From contig NZ_LMHZ01000003.1 of the NCBI RefSeq assembly GCF_001428545.1, positions 62,001 through 126,000 of the forward strand: a stretch of 64,000 nucleotides of DNA, read 5' to 3'. Origin of the DNA: Noviherbaspirillum sp. Root189 (GTDB taxonomy: Bacteria; Pseudomonadota; Gammaproteobacteria; Burkholderiales; Burkholderiaceae_D). Within the stretch, counting starts at the first letter, position 1; every line of letters begins with the position of its first letter. Below are positions 7,255-16,998 of this stretch, piece by piece. Under the pieces are notes generated by a model. That model had not been told where the DNA came from and ran no database searches. It saw only the letters and a list, made by a program, of their open reading frames with translations. The position numbers and the translations under genes were made by a program.

Positions 7255-8373
7255 ATGATGAAAACTTGGACGCAACTACGTGCCCGCAACGCGGCCGCGT
7301 TGATCACCGGGCTGGGAATATCGTTCCTGCCGGCGGCCATGGCCGCAAATGCTTCGAATTCCACCGGCCCTGCCGCCGGAGCAGTAAGCCTTCCACTGGA
7401 GCGTGCCGCGATCAAGACGGCAGCGCCCGAGCGACGCGTGATGCTGGGTCTTGCCCGCGCCGGCAACCGCATCGTCGCGGTGGGTGAGCGTGGCTTGGTC
7501 GTGCTCTCAGACGATGATGGCAAATCCTGGCGTCAGGCCAGCGTGCCGGTCAGCCTTACCTTGACCGCAGTAAATTTTGTCAATGAAAAGATGGGCTGGG
7601 CGACCGGCCATGCCGGCGTTGTTCTTCACACAAGCGATGGCGGTGAAACCTGGAAGCGTCAGCTTGACGGCGCAAAGGTCATTGCATTGTTGCAAAGCGC
7701 CTCCGGCAATGGTGTCGATCCGGCAGTTGTCAACCAATTCGCGGCGGATGGTCCTGACAAGCCTTTCCTTGACCTGATTTTCTTTAACGAGCGCAGAGGC
7801 ATTGTTGTCGGCGCGTACGGACTGGCGCTGCGCACGGAAGACGGCGGTCAGAGCTGGCAGCCTATCATGGATCGGATTGCCAACCCGAAGGGCTTGCACC
7901 TGTATGCGGTCAAGGCCAGCAATGATGCCATCTGGCTGGCTGGAGAGCAGGGCTTGCTGGCACGTTCCAGCGACGGCGGCAAGACCTTTGCTGCAGTCGA
8001 GACTCCCTACCGCGGCAGCTTCTTTGCACTCGCACCTCTGGCGGACGGCGGGGTGCTGGCCGGCGGACTGAAGGGCAATGCATTCCGCCTGTCGGTGGGC
8101 ACGCCGCAGCCCGAGCGCACCGAAGGACTGTTCCCGGTGTCGGTCAGCGCAATGACGCCGTTGCAGAGCGGCGGCATCATGCTGGCCAATCAGGCCGGAC
8201 AACTGTTCGCCAGCGCCGACAACGGACGCAGCGTACGGCCTTTCGCGCCGCAGGGCGGACCGCCGCTGGCTGCCATCGTGCAGGCGGCCGATGGCAGCAT
8301 GATCGGCGCCGGCGTACGCGGCCTTGTCAGTTTTCCCATGCAGGCGAAAGGCGCCGCAGGAGCAACCAAATGA
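7255..8373 (+). CDS. YCF48-like beta-propeller protein, RND transporter partner
   Basis: Exported protein of 372 residues with a cleavable signal peptide (about residues 1-30, ending AMAANA). It carries several BNR/Asp-box repeats: TSDGGETWKR, TEDGGQSWQP, SSDGGKTFAA and a degenerate SADNGRS. Proteins of this type are commonly encoded next to an RND permease and DUF1302/DUF1329 genes in lipid, steroid and aromatic degradation loci. The propeller is thought to be periplasmic. The stop overlaps the RND start by four bases. The ribosome site is weak; ATG 7255 and 7258 are both possible. Confidence 0.85.
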   Translation: MMKTWTQLRARNAAALITGLGISFLPAAMAANASNSTGPAAGAVSLPLERAAIKTAAPERRVMLGLARAGNRIVAVGERGLVVLSDDDGKSWRQASVPVSLTLTAVNFVNEKMGWATGHAGVVLHTSDGGETWKRQLDGAKVIALLQSASGNGVDPAVVNQFAADGPDKPFLDLIFFNERRGIVVGAYGLALRTEDGGQSWQPIMDRIANPKGLHLYAVKASNDAIWLAGEQGLLARSSDGGKTFAAVETPYRGSFFALAPLADGGVLAGGLKGNAFRLSVGTPQPERTEGLFPVSVSAMTPLQSGGIMLANQAGQLFASADNGRSVRPFAPQGGPPLAAIVQAADGSMIGAGVRGLVSFPMQAKGAAGATK

Positions 8374-10826
8374 GCATGCATACTTCCACCCCGGCCGATC
8401 AGCCGATCATTACCGACCTGGCGAAGTTTGATACCCGCTCGGGCAGCCCGCTGGAGCGGGTGCTGTTCAACCACCGCTTTCTGGTAGTGCTGCTGTGCCT
8501 GCTGCTGACCGTGGCGCTCGGCTGGCAGGCAACGAAGCTCAAACTCAACGCGAGTTTCGAGGACATGATTCCCGCCAATCATCCTTATATCGCCAACTAC
8601 CTGCAGAACAAAAAAGAGCTCTCGGGTCTCGGCAACGCGATCCGGATCGGCGTGGAAGCCAAGGGCGGCAACATTTATGACCCGGCCTACCTCGCCACGC
8701 TGCAAAAGATCAGCGATGAAGTCTTCCTGATTCCCGGCGTGGACCGTGCCTACATGAAATCCTTGTGGACGCCATCGACCCGCTGGATCGGCGTCACAGA
8801 GGACGGCATGGACGGCGGGCCGGTCATCCCCAACGATTACAACGGCTCTGCGCAAAGCGTGATGCAGGTCAAGGTCAATGTGCAGCGCTCCAACGAGATC
8901 GGACAGCTGGTAGCGATCGACGGGCGTTCCAGCGTCATTTACGTGCCGCTGCTGGCGCGCACGGCGGATGGTCAGGATCTTAACTATTCGGCGCTCTCCG
9001 CGCGGCTGGAAGAGATCCGCGCCAAGTATCAAGGCGAGGGCGTCAATATCTACATCATCGGCTTTGCCAAGGTGGTGGGAGACCTTATCGAGGGTTTGAA
9101 GCAGATCCTGTTGTTCTTCGCGCTGGCCATCGCCATTGCCGCCATCACTCTCTACTGGTACACGCGCTGCGTTCGCAGCACCCTGCTGGTGGTGTCCTGT
9201 TCCATCGTCGCGGTGATCTGGCAGCTCGGCCTGCTGCCCAGCCTGGGCTACAGCCTCGACCCGTACTCCATTCTGGTGCCCTTCCTGGTATTCGCCATCG
9301 GCATGAGCCATGGCGCGCAAAAGATGAACGGCATCATGCAGGATATCGGTCGCGGCGCACACAAGCTTGTCGCCGCGCGCTATACGTTCCGCCGGCTGTT
9401 CCTTGCCGGTCTCACGGCCCTGCTGTGCGACGCGGTGGGCTTTGCGGTGCTGATAGTGATCGACATCAAGGTCATCAAGGACCTCGCCATTGTCGCCAGC
9501 ATTGGCGTGGCGGCGCTGATCTTTACCAACCTGATCCTGCTGCCCATTCTGCTGTCCTATGTAGGCGTCAGTCCGGAGGCGGCCCGCCGCAGCCTGCAGG
9601 CTGAAGAAGCCGGCAGGCTGCAGGCGCCGGCGCTGTGGCGCGCGCTGGACCTGTTCACCCGTAAAAGCGCCGCCTGGTCAGCGCTCGTGGTGGCGCTGGT
9701 ATTGGGCGTCGGCGGCTTCATCATCAGCAAGCAGCTGAAGATCGGCGATCTCGATCCCGGCGCGGCTGAATTACGTGCCGACTCGCGTTATAACCAGGAC
9801 TATGCGTTCATCGTAAAGAACTATGCCGCCAGTACCGACGTTTTTGCGGTGATGGTCAAGACGCCTGAGGGCGGCTGCGCCAACTATGACACGCTGATGA
9901 AAGTCGATGCGCTGGAATGGCAGCTGTCGCAAGTCCCCGGCGTGGAAATGACCAACACGCTGGCGCTGCTGAACCGGCGCGTGACCACTGGCCTGAATGA
10001 AGGAAACCTCAAATGGTACGACTTGCTGCAGAACCAGGCCTCGCTCAACATGGTGACGGCGGGAGCGCCGCGCGGTCTGTACAACGACAGCTGCAACCTT
10101 CTGACGGTCTATGCTTACCTGACAGACCACAAGACCGACACGCTCACCCGCGTGGTCAATACGGTCGAGACATTTGCCAAGGCTAACAATACCAGGGAGG
10201 TGCAATTCCAGCTTGCGGCAGGCAGCGCAGGCATCGAAGCGGCGACCAACATCGTGGTCAAGGCTGCCAGCAACGAGATGCTCTACTGGGTCTATGCCGC
10301 GGTGATTCTGCTGTGCCTGGTGACGTTCCGGTCCTGGCGCGCGGTGATATGCGCAGTGGTGCCGCTGGTGCTCACGTCGATCCTGTGTGAAGCCCTGATG
10401 GTATGGCTCAACATCGGGGTAAAGGTGGCAACCCTCCCGGTCATCGCGCTGGGCGTTGGCATCGGCATCGACTATGCCCTGTATGTGATGAGCATCATGC
10501 TGGCGCGCATGCGTGCCGGAGAAAGTCTCTCGCAGGCGTATTACAGTGCGCTTGTGTTCACCGGCAAGGTGGTGCTGCTGACAGGGATCACGCTGGCTAT
10601 CGGCGTGGCGACCTGGGCACTGTCGCCGATCAAATTCCAGGCGGACATGGGGATTCTTCTGGCCTTCATGTTCCTGTGGAACATGGTCGGTGCGCTGGTA
10701 CTGTTGCCCGCTCTCGCTTACTTCCTGTTGCCCGGCGCAAAAGGCGCGGCCGTACAAGAGGATGCGTCTGAGACCACTGGTCGAACAGATTTTCCGACGA
10801 ACGCCCCGATCGTGCAGACAGCATAG
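8370..10826 (+). CDS. RND-superfamily transporter (MMPL/HAE3-type permease)
   Basis: Inner-membrane permease of 818 residues with the two-fold RND layout: one transmembrane helix near residue 35, a large periplasmic domain, about five helices at 235-400, then the same order again with helices at about 430 and 635-790. GVGIGIDYALYVMSIM in the second half is a typical proton-relay region. ATG 8370 has CAGGAG upstream and overlaps the YCF48-like stop (ATGA), so expression is coupled. In related loci this class is associated with movement of hydrophobic substrates; direction cannot be told from sequence. A terminator follows at 10843. Confidence 0.92.
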   Translation: MSMHTSTPADQPIITDLAKFDTRSGSPLERVLFNHRFLVVLLCLLLTVALGWQATKLKLNASFEDMIPANHPYIANYLQNKKELSGLGNAIRIGVEAKGGNIYDPAYLATLQKISDEVFLIPGVDRAYMKSLWTPSTRWIGVTEDGMDGGPVIPNDYNGSAQSVMQVKVNVQRSNEIGQLVAIDGRSSVIYVPLLARTADGQDLNYSALSARLEEIRAKYQGEGVNIYIIGFAKVVGDLIEGLKQILLFFALAIAIAAITLYWYTRCVRSTLLVVSCSIVAVIWQLGLLPSLGYSLDPYSILVPFLVFAIGMSHGAQKMNGIMQDIGRGAHKLVAARYTFRRLFLAGLTALLCDAVGFAVLIVIDIKVIKDLAIVASIGVAALIFTNLILLPILLSYVGVSPEAARRSLQAEEAGRLQAPALWRALDLFTRKSAAWSALVVALVLGVGGFIISKQLKIGDLDPGAAELRADSRYNQDYAFIVKNYAASTDVFAVMVKTPEGGCANYDTLMKVDALEWQLSQVPGVEMTNTLALLNRRVTTGLNEGNLKWYDLLQNQASLNMVTAGAPRGLYNDSCNLLTVYAYLTDHKTDTLTRVVNTVETFAKANNTREVQFQLAAGSAGIEAATNIVVKAASNEMLYWVYAAVILLCLVTFRSWRAVICAVVPLVLTSILCEALMVWLNIGVKVATLPVIALGVGIGIDYALYVMSIMLARMRAGESLSQAYYSALVFTGKVVLLTGITLAIGVATWALSPIKFQADMGILLAFMFLWNMVGALVLLPALAYFLLPGAKGAAVQEDASETTGRTDFPTNAPIVQTA

Positions 10827-10842
10827 GAAAATGCGTTCAAGG

Positions 10843-10873
10843 TGCGGGCCGCTTATGCGGCCCGCATGCTTTT
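10843..10873 (+). terminator. rho-independent terminator after the RND gene
   Basis: A perfect ten-base GC stem (TGCGGGCCGC with its complement), TTAT loop, then TGCTTTT. It lies 16 bases after the stop. Confidence 0.75.
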
Positions 10874-11060
10874 CAAACCTTCACGGAACCGTAACGCTGC
10901 AAAATTTTCGGTATCCGCGCATGTCGGTGGCGGCAATGCCACGCATCGAAATAATCAATGCCTCGCTGCGGCTCAGGTTCCATATCATTGTCTCAAAGCA
11001 AGCGGCATGACATCACTGCCTCTTGATAACAATCCGGTTGCGGGAGTCAAGGAGAGGAAA

Positions 11061-12752
11061 ATGCATATTGAAAAATTCACGATAGGCGCGCGCCTGCGTT
11101 TCGGCTTCGCCGTTATTGTTGTGATGCTGGCGATCACGTCCGTGCTGGGGGTCATGCGCATGGCGGAAAACCAGGAGCGCATGGATCAGATCGCGAACGT
11201 CAATAGTCTCAAATCCAAGCTGGCCGGCGCGATGCGAGATTCCGTCTATGAGCGCATGATTGCGCTGCGTAACGCCGCTCTGGTTGGCTCCTTGGCCGAA
11301 ATGCAGCCGGAGGTCGCCAAGCTCAAGCAGCAGCAGACGCTGTATCTCGAGGCGCAGGCGCAGCTTGAGAAGATGCTCGTCAATGCGAGCGCCAAGGAAA
11401 AGGATTTGCTCGCGCCTATCATCCAGCTCGGCAAGGCCGCACAGCCGCATATCGACAAATGCGCCGAAATGGCATTGGCGGCCCAGGCGGACCAGGTCTA
11501 TACCTTGCTCATCAACGATGTGTTGCCGATCCAGGAAAAATGGATGGCGGCGCTGCGCGCATTGATTCAATTCCAAGCCGATGAAAGCGAACGCGCAGCG
11601 CAGGAAGCGCGCAAGGCCTATGAGTCGGCGCGACTCATGATGATCGTCAATGGCGTGGCCGCCATCGCCATCGCAATGATCGTATCGTTTGTCCTCTCGC
11701 GGAGCATACAGCGGCAGCTTGGCGGCGACATCACTTATGCCATGACCGTCGCCGAGAAAATTTCTTCGGGCGATCTGGAGGCGGAAGTGAGGACACGTCC
11801 GGGCGATGAGAACAGCCTGCTCGCCGCCATGAAAAAGATGCGGGACAGGCTGGCCGATATCGTCAGCAATGTGCGCACCAACACGAATGTCATCACGTCG
11901 GTGTCGACCGACATTGCAGCCAGCAGCCAGGATCTGGCCGGCCGGACCGAGCAGCAAGCCGCTTCGCTCAGAAAGACGGCAACGCTGATGGAAGAGCTGA
12001 CCAGCACGGTCGCAACCAATGCGGACCATGCCAAACTTGCCAGCGTCATGGTCGGCAATGCGTCCACGGCAGCCGAAAGCGGTGGCCAGGTGGTGACACG
12101 CATGGTGCAGACAATGGGATCGATCAATGCCTCGGCCAATCGCATTGCCGACATTATCAGCGTCATTGACGGCATCGCGTTTCAGACCAACCTGCTGGCG
12201 CTCAATGCCGCGGTCGAAGCGGCGCGTGCCGGCGAGCAGGGGCGGGGATTTGCCGTCGTGGCATCCGAAGTGCGCGGATTGGCGCATCGGTCCGCATCAG
12301 CGGCGAAGGAGATCAAGCAGCTCATCAGTGCCTCGCTGGACGAGGTCACCGACGGACGAACGCTGGCCAATGAAGCAGGCGCGAGCATGGATGCCATCGT
12401 CAAGGGAGTCAGGCAGGTTGCCGAGCTGATGCGGGATATTGCGGACGCCAGTGAACAGCAACGATCGGATATCGCCTTTGCGGGCAGGGCGGTGGCGGAA
12501 ATGGATTCCGTTACGCAGCAAAATGCCGTGATGGTGGAGCAGGCCGCATCGTCCGTGGAAAATCTGAAGGCTTATGCAAGCGACCTTGCGCAGGCCGTCA
12601 GTCTGTTCAAGCTTGATTCGGCTGTTGCAACTCCTGAGCTTGTTCCCATCGCAGTCCCGCAACCGCTGCCGACCGTACAAATCGCCGGTCCGGCACCTTC
12701 CCACTCCAAGCGGCATGCAATGATCGGAGATGCGGGAGCGATGCGCGGTTAA
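11061..12752 (+). CDS. methyl-accepting chemotaxis protein
   Basis: Membrane chemoreceptor of 563 residues: transmembrane helix about 8-30, a helical periplasmic sensor of the four-helix-bundle type (about 35-185), second helix about 190-212, HAMP (to about 265), then the cytoplasmic signalling coiled coil. The hairpin tip [20 protein letters not shown] is nearly invariant in the family. ATG 11061 is chosen because CAAGGAGAGG precedes it; an upstream in-frame extension lacks a ribosome site. Its place between a transporter operon and fdhA suggests chemotaxis towards the substrate of this region, but the ligand cannot be predicted. No C-terminal CheR-binding pentapeptide is seen. Confidence 0.93.
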   Translation: MHIEKFTIGARLRFGFAVIVVMLAITSVLGVMRMAENQERMDQIANVNSLKSKLAGAMRDSVYERMIALRNAALVGSLAEMQPEVAKLKQQQTLYLEAQAQLEKMLVNASAKEKDLLAPIIQLGKAAQPHIDKCAEMALAAQADQVYTLLINDVLPIQEKWMAALRALIQFQADESERAAQEARKAYESARLMMIVNGVAAIAIAMIVSFVLSRSIQRQLGGDITYAMTVAEKISSGDLEAEVRTRPGDENSLLAAMKKMRDRLADIVSNVRTNTNVITSVSTDIAASSQDLAGRTEQQAASLRKTATLMEELTSTVATNADHAKLASVMVGNASTAAESGGQVVTRMVQTMGSINASANRIADIISVIDGIAFQTNLLALNAAVEAARAGEQGRGFAVVASEVRGLAHRSASAAKEIKQLISASLDEVTDGRTLANEAGASMDAIVKGVRQVAELMRDIADASEQQRSDIAFAGRAVAEMDSVTQQNAVMVEQAASSVENLKAYASDLAQAVSLFKLDSAVATPELVPIAVPQPLPTVQIAGPAPSHSKRHAMIGDAGAMRG

Positions 12753-12775
12753 TACCAGTCTCTGACCATGGTATT
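12751..12775 (+). other. inverted repeat at the end of the chemoreceptor gene
   Basis: AATACCA at 12751-12757 and its complement at 12769-12775, 11-base loop, overlapping the stop codon. There is no T-run; possibly a weak terminator or mRNA-stabilising hairpin. Confidence 0.3.
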
Positions 12776-12854
12776 GCATGGCATGGCATAAGGCTGGTTG
12801 TGGAACCATTGCAGTGAAAGCAGGGAGCCTCAGTCGCATTTAGTCCAGGCATGT

Positions 12855-12873
12855 GTATCGACTGACACGATAC
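12855..12873. promoter_or_regulatory. nod-box-like dyad GTATC-N9-GATAC upstream of fdhA
   Basis: GTATC and GATAC separated by nine bases (ATC-N9-GAT core 12857-12871), ending 21 bases before the putative -35 of fdhA. This is the position expected for a LysR activator and the longest-symmetry example in the window. It suggests that fdhA belongs to the NodD-like regulon (inference). Confidence 0.55.
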
Positions 12874-12894
12874 GACCCATCGAACGAATCGGTT

Positions 12895-12922
12895 TTGTTT
12901 GGTCGCCAGCCGCCTCTATAGT
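12895..12922 (+). promoter_or_regulatory. sigma70-type promoter for fdhA
   Basis: TTGTTT 12895-12900, a 16-base spacer, and TATAGT 12917-12922, about 84 bases before the ATG. The -10 context CTCTATAGTC is identical to that of the 3.2 kb promoter. Confidence 0.5.
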
Positions 12923-13006
12923 CTCCAAAGGCTGGTAAGCCTCTTCACCCCGTCATGCACATGAAGCAGACGGACCCTGAAAACTAAAAGGCATTAGGAG
13001 ATCTAG

Positions 13007-14206
13007 ATGGCAGAGAACCGTGGCGTTGTGTACATGGGAGCAGGCAAGGTCCAAGTACAGGACATTCCCTTTCCCAAAATGGAAGACCCTAGCGGTCGGA
13101 AGATCGAGCATGGCGTGATCCTGCGCGTGGTATCGACCAATATCTGCGGCTCAGACCAGCACATGGTGCGCGGACGCACTACCGCACAGGTAGGCCTGGT
13201 TCTCGGACATGAAATCACCGGCGAAGTCCTTGAAGTCGGTCGCGACGTTGAAACCCTTAAGAAGGGCGACCTGGTATCAGTGCCTTTCAACGTCGCCTGC
13301 GGCCGCTGCCGCACCTGCAAGGAACAGCACACCGGTGTCTGCCTGAACGTCAACGAGTCGCGCGCCGGCGGCGCCTATGGCTACGTCGACATGGGCGGCT
13401 GGATCGGCGGGCAGGCGGAGTATGTGATGGTGCCGTATGCGGACTTCAACCTGCTGAAATTTCCGGACCGCGACAAGGCGCTGGCAAAGATCCGCGACCT
13501 GACCTGCCTGTCCGACATCCTGCCGACCGGCTATCACGGTGCGGTGACCGCAGGCGTGGGACCGGGCAGCACCGTCTACATCGCGGGCGCAGGGCCGGTG
13601 GGCATGGCCGCGGCGGCATCGGCGCGACTGCTGGGCGCAGCAGTGACGATCGTGGGGGACGTCAATCCGGTGCGTCTGGCGCATGCGAAGGCGGTGGGCT
13701 TCGAGACGGTGGATCTATCGCAGGATGCGACGCTGAGTGAACAGATTGCTCAAATTCTCGGAACGCCTGAAGTGGATTGCGCGGTGGATTGCGTGGGATT
13801 CGAAGCACGAGGTCACGGCCATGCCGGCGCACAGCATGAGGCGCCGGCGACCGTGCTCAATTCGCTGATGGAAATCACGCGCGCGGCCGGCAAGATCGGC
13901 ATTCCCGGTCTGTACGTGACCGATGATCCCGGTGCGGCGGATGCGGCGGCCAAGCACGGCAGCCTGTCGATCCGCCTCGGTCTGGGCTGGGCGAAGTCGC
14001 ACAGTTTCCATACAGGTCAGACGCCGGTGATGAAGTACAACCGCGCGCTGATGCAGGCCATCCTGTGGGACCGCATCAATGTGGCCGAGATCGTCAATGT
14101 GCAGGTGATCAGCCTGGATGATGCGCCCACGGGCTACGGAGAGTTCGATGCTGGCGTGCCGAAGAAATTCGTGATCGATCCTCATCAAATGCTCAAGGCC
14201 GCCTGA
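13007..14206 (+). CDS. fdhA: glutathione-independent formaldehyde dehydrogenase
   Basis: Zinc-dependent, NAD-using medium-chain dehydrogenase oxidising formaldehyde to formate; 399 residues, as in Pseudomonas putida FdhA. Visible features are catalytic Cys47 (NICGSDQHMVRGR), the GHE segment near 67, structural-zinc cysteines (CGRCRTCKEQHTGVC, about 97-111) and the Rossmann motif GAGPVGMAAA near 197. The family-specific C-terminal region is present (AKSHSFHTGQTPVMKYN). ATG 13007 has TTAGGAG upstream. It is expressed alone from its own promoter with a nod-box-like site. In this window it would detoxify formaldehyde released by Rieske O-demethylases such as VanAB. Confidence 0.95.
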   Translation: MAENRGVVYMGAGKVQVQDIPFPKMEDPSGRKIEHGVILRVVSTNICGSDQHMVRGRTTAQVGLVLGHEITGEVLEVGRDVETLKKGDLVSVPFNVACGRCRTCKEQHTGVCLNVNESRAGGAYGYVDMGGWIGGQAEYVMVPYADFNLLKFPDRDKALAKIRDLTCLSDILPTGYHGAVTAGVGPGSTVYIAGAGPVGMAAAASARLLGAAVTIVGDVNPVRLAHAKAVGFETVDLSQDATLSEQIAQILGTPEVDCAVDCVGFEARGHGHAGAQHEAPATVLNSLMEITRAAGKIGIPGLYVTDDPGAADAAAKHGSLSIRLGLGWAKSHSFHTGQTPVMKYNRALMQAILWDRINVAEIVNVQVISLDDAPTGYGEFDAGVPKKFVIDPHQMLKAA

Positions 14207-14235
14207 GCCTGGGAAGGCGCGGGGCACGCCGGGAC

Positions 14236-14254
14236 GGCTTGGCAGCCCCAAGCC
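14236..14254. other. hairpin between convergent genes
   Basis: GGCTTGG, five-base loop, perfect complement, between fdhA and the convergent FAH gene. There is no T-run on either strand; weak bidirectional terminator candidate. Confidence 0.35.
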
Positions 14255-14301
14255 ATCCGGCTGTTGCCCTGCATCCGCTGCGATAGCGGCAAATACGGTC
14301 G

Positions 14302-15345
14302 TTATGTGATATCGGTATCGATGCAGGCATTGCGCTGCGCGCCAATGCCTGCAACCGTAGCCTCGACCACGTCGCCGACGCGCAGGAATCGGCCGAAGTG
14401 CGATCCGAATCCCGCTGGCGAGCCTGTGCAGATCAAGTCGCCGGGGAAAAGGCGGGCATGCCGGGAAACATGAGCGATCTGGGCGGCGATGTCGAACATC
14501 ATGTCGCGGCAACATTCCTGCTGCATCGTTGTTCCGTTGAGCCTCAACGACATGTGCAGCGTATACGGATCATTGATTTCACAAGCCGGCACCAGGAACG
14601 GCCCGACGGGAAGAAAGCCAGGACCGGATTTCGCCTTGAGCCAGTCCGTGCCCATGGCGGGCACGTCGGAACGCGCAATGAGATCGCGCGCAGTAATGTC
14701 ATTGACGACGGTGTAAGCGGCCACATGCCGCATGGCGTCTTCGCGTCGTATCGCGTAACCGCCGGTTCCGATGACGACACCGAGTTCAACCTCCCAGTCC
14801 ACCTGCAGCGCAGATGCCGGAATGGGAATCGGATCGTAGGGACCAATGACGGCCGAGGACAATTTTGAGGCAACGTACGGTTCGCCATGGCGGACCCGGT
14901 GTTGGCAGGCGTCCAGCACGGCGGAGGCAACGGACTTTGCCGACGCGGGATCGTTCGTCTTCGCGGCCTTGTCCAGTACCGCCTCAATGGCCCCGGAATG
15001 GTAATTCGCAATCGTGCAGAATATCTGCCGCGGCATGACCGGTGCATGTATCTGCAGTGCCGACAAGGGCACTGCAGATCGCTTGATTGCCTCGGCCGCG
15101 CCTTCACCGGCGATGGCCTTGCGAAGCGCATCAAGGTAATGCGGCCACGATTCCAGCAAGTCCCTCATTGATTCGTCACCGCGAAAGGCAGCCCGGGCTT
15201 CAGCGGATACAGCCGCGATCGAGGTCAATGCGCGCAGCGCAACGACGCTCTCGTCATTGAATACCAGTCCGGTGAACGGCGTGCATCCGGCGATGGAAAA
15301 ACGGCCCAGTTTGAAAATGGATTGATTGCGCGGCGGATTACTCAT
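14302..15345 (-). CDS. fumarylacetoacetate hydrolase (FAH) family protein
   Basis: 347-residue hydrolase with a divergent N-terminal domain (about 1-110, RFSIAGCTPFTGLV) and a C-terminal FAH fold. The metal-binding acidic residues are in DWEVELGVVIG (E-x-E) and VVNDITARD. Enzymes of this family hydrolyse acylpyruvate-type ring-cleavage products or act as hydratases or decarboxylases. It is a full-length paralogue of the gene at 25.5 kb (same N-terminal FSIAGCPPF motif). It is divergent from the ACMSD-like gene and convergent with fdhA. ATG 15345 has AAGAG upstream. It probably acts after a VOC dioxygenase; the substrate is unknown. Confidence 0.88.
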   Translation of the reverse strand: MSNPPRNQSIFKLGRFSIAGCTPFTGLVFNDESVVALRALTSIAAVSAEARAAFRGDESMRDLLESWPHYLDALRKAIAGEGAAEAIKRSAVPLSALQIHAPVMPRQIFCTIANYHSGAIEAVLDKAAKTNDPASAKSVASAVLDACQHRVRHGEPYVASKLSSAVIGPYDPIPIPASALQVDWEVELGVVIGTGGYAIRREDAMRHVAAYTVVNDITARDLIARSDVPAMGTDWLKAKSGPGFLPVGPFLVPACEINDPYTLHMSLRLNGTTMQQECCRDMMFDIAAQIAHVSRHARLFPGDLICTGSPAGFGSHFGRFLRVGDVVEATVAGIGAQRNACIDTDIT

Positions 15346-15595
15346 GGTCTCTTGGTTGAATGTCAGGTCCGCAGGAGTATAAAAGTGGACCGCTCGTGCA
15401 AGGTGTCACTTTTTTAGGTAGCGGCCAGCAGAAAAATTGATGGCAGAGCATTCCGGTCGACCATCCGATTTTCGCAAGCATGCCAATCGGAATAATCCAT
15501 GGATCGGAGCCGCCTGTTCACGCATGTCGTCATTACAATCGAACTGCCGTGCCGCCATGCGTGCACGCCGATTCATTCAGTCCTGGAGAGACTTC

Positions 15596-16711
15596 ATGCT
15601 ATTTCATAAATGCACCTCCGCTTGTCCCGTTCAATGTCCGGCGGACGAACGGGGACAGGCCGGTGGCGCCATGCACGGCAAGCGCAAGACGCTGACCGTC
15701 GATCTGCACTGCCATGCCATGTTCCCCGAAGTGGAAAAGCTGGTGGCGGGCCTGCCGCAAAAAGCGGCGGAACCTGAAATGATGCTGCGCGCGATGGGTA
15801 GCGAGTCAGTGCAGTACAACAATACGCACATGCTGCCGCAGGTCGGCCCCAAGCTGGTCAACCTGGAACTGCGCCTGCGCGACATGGATGCGATGGGCGT
15901 CGACGTGCAACTCGTCAGCCCGACATCCACACAGCATTACTATTGGGCCGAACCGGACCTGTCCGAGGAAGTCGTGCGTATTCAGAACGAAGGCATCGCG
16001 CAGTTGTGCGCGACGCATCCAGACCGGTTTGTCGGATTGGGAACCCTCGCGCTCCAGCATCCCGATCTCGCCATCGCTCAGCTTGAGCACGCGGTGCGCA
16101 AACTGGGCCTGCGCGGGGTGGAAATCTCCACGATGATTGGTGGCAAGGAACTGGCTGATCCGTCGCTCGAACGTTTCTGGGCCAAGGTCGAAGAGCTGGG
16201 GTGCATCGTCTTCATCCATCCCTTCGGCACCACGCTCGGGTCCCGTCTTGACCGCTTTTACCTGCAAAACGTGATCGGCCAGCCGATCGAGACGACGATT
16301 GCGCTCTCTCACCTGATTTTCGGCGGCGTGCTTGATCGCTATCCCGGGGTGAAGATTCTTGCGGCGCACGGCGGCGGTTACCTGCCGTCTTATATCGGCC
16401 GTTCCAACCATGCATGGCAGGCGCGCGACGATGCGCACAAGAGCAAGAAGGCTCCAGGCGAGTATCTCAAGCAGATCTGGTTCGATCATCTCGTGTACGA
16501 ACCGGAGGCGATGCGCCATCTGGTTGCCGAGGCCGGCGCAAGCCAGGTGGTGATCGGGACAGATTATCCGTTTGACATGGGCCATTACGCGATTCACGAC
16601 CTGCTGGACGCGGTGCCTGGCTTATCCGAGTCGGACAAGGAATTGATTCTTCACAAGAACGCGGAGCGCCTGCTGGGCGTCGCGTTCAGCGACATGCGGA
16701 CCAAGCGTTGA
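15596..16711 (+). CDS. amidohydrolase-2 family, ACMSD-like decarboxylase/hydrolase
   Basis: TIM-barrel metal enzyme of 371 residues. VDLHCHAMFPE carries the HxH metal pair. Further ligands are the His of VFIHPFG and the Asp of GTDYPFDMG. This pattern fits 2-amino-3-carboxymuconate semialdehyde decarboxylase and related non-oxidative decarboxylases of aromatic acids (LigW, gamma-resorcylate decarboxylase). ATG 15596 is preferred because GGAG lies seven bases upstream. A second start at 15671, just before the conserved domain, would remove a Cys-rich 25-residue extension (CTSACPVQCPAD) that is unusual for the family. A carboxylated aromatic or a ring-cleavage product is the likely substrate. 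Confidence 0.85.
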   Translation: MLFHKCTSACPVQCPADERGQAGGAMHGKRKTLTVDLHCHAMFPEVEKLVAGLPQKAAEPEMMLRAMGSESVQYNNTHMLPQVGPKLVNLELRLRDMDAMGVDVQLVSPTSTQHYYWAEPDLSEEVVRIQNEGIAQLCATHPDRFVGLGTLALQHPDLAIAQLEHAVRKLGLRGVEISTMIGGKELADPSLERFWAKVEELGCIVFIHPFGTTLGSRLDRFYLQNVIGQPIETTIALSHLIFGGVLDRYPGVKILAAHGGGYLPSYIGRSNHAWQARDDAHKSKKAPGEYLKQIWFDHLVYEPEAMRHLVAEAGASQVVIGTDYPFDMGHYAIHDLLDAVPGLSESDKELILHKNAERLLGVAFSDMRTKR

Positions 16712-16792
16712 ACACGATCTCGTGCAGAGCGTGCAGAGCATGACGAAGCGCATGCAAGAGACGGATTGAACCGCCAGCTATCTGAAATATGG

Positions 16793-16840
16793 AGGCCTCG
16801 GATTGAAAGATTCGATTTTTCAGATCAGAGGCCTTTCTCT
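16793..16840 (+). terminator. nested hairpin, possible terminator of the amidohydrolase gene
   Basis: AGGCCTC (16793-16799) pairs with GAGGCCT (16828-16834). Inside it TGAAA pairs with TTTCA. A pyrimidine-rich TTCTCT follows. The T-run is poor, so it may instead be regulatory for the DUF1302 gene downstream. Confidence 0.4.
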
Positions 16841-16998
16841 ATGCTTGTCATGCAGTCATAAAGCAGCCGAGCCACTACCGGCCATGCGCAACAGATGCAC
16901 ACCAGATGCACGCTGAAGACAGCGAGATGCCGATGACAGGCAGACGACTCGTCTGGGTCCGACGGTCGCATCCAAGAAACTCAACAAGAGGAGACGAA

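Noticed and set aside
8190-9362. A 390-codon minus-strand frame opposite the YCF48/RND junction
   Set aside because: Shadow of the RND gene: Gln/His-rich product without any domain and no ribosome site.
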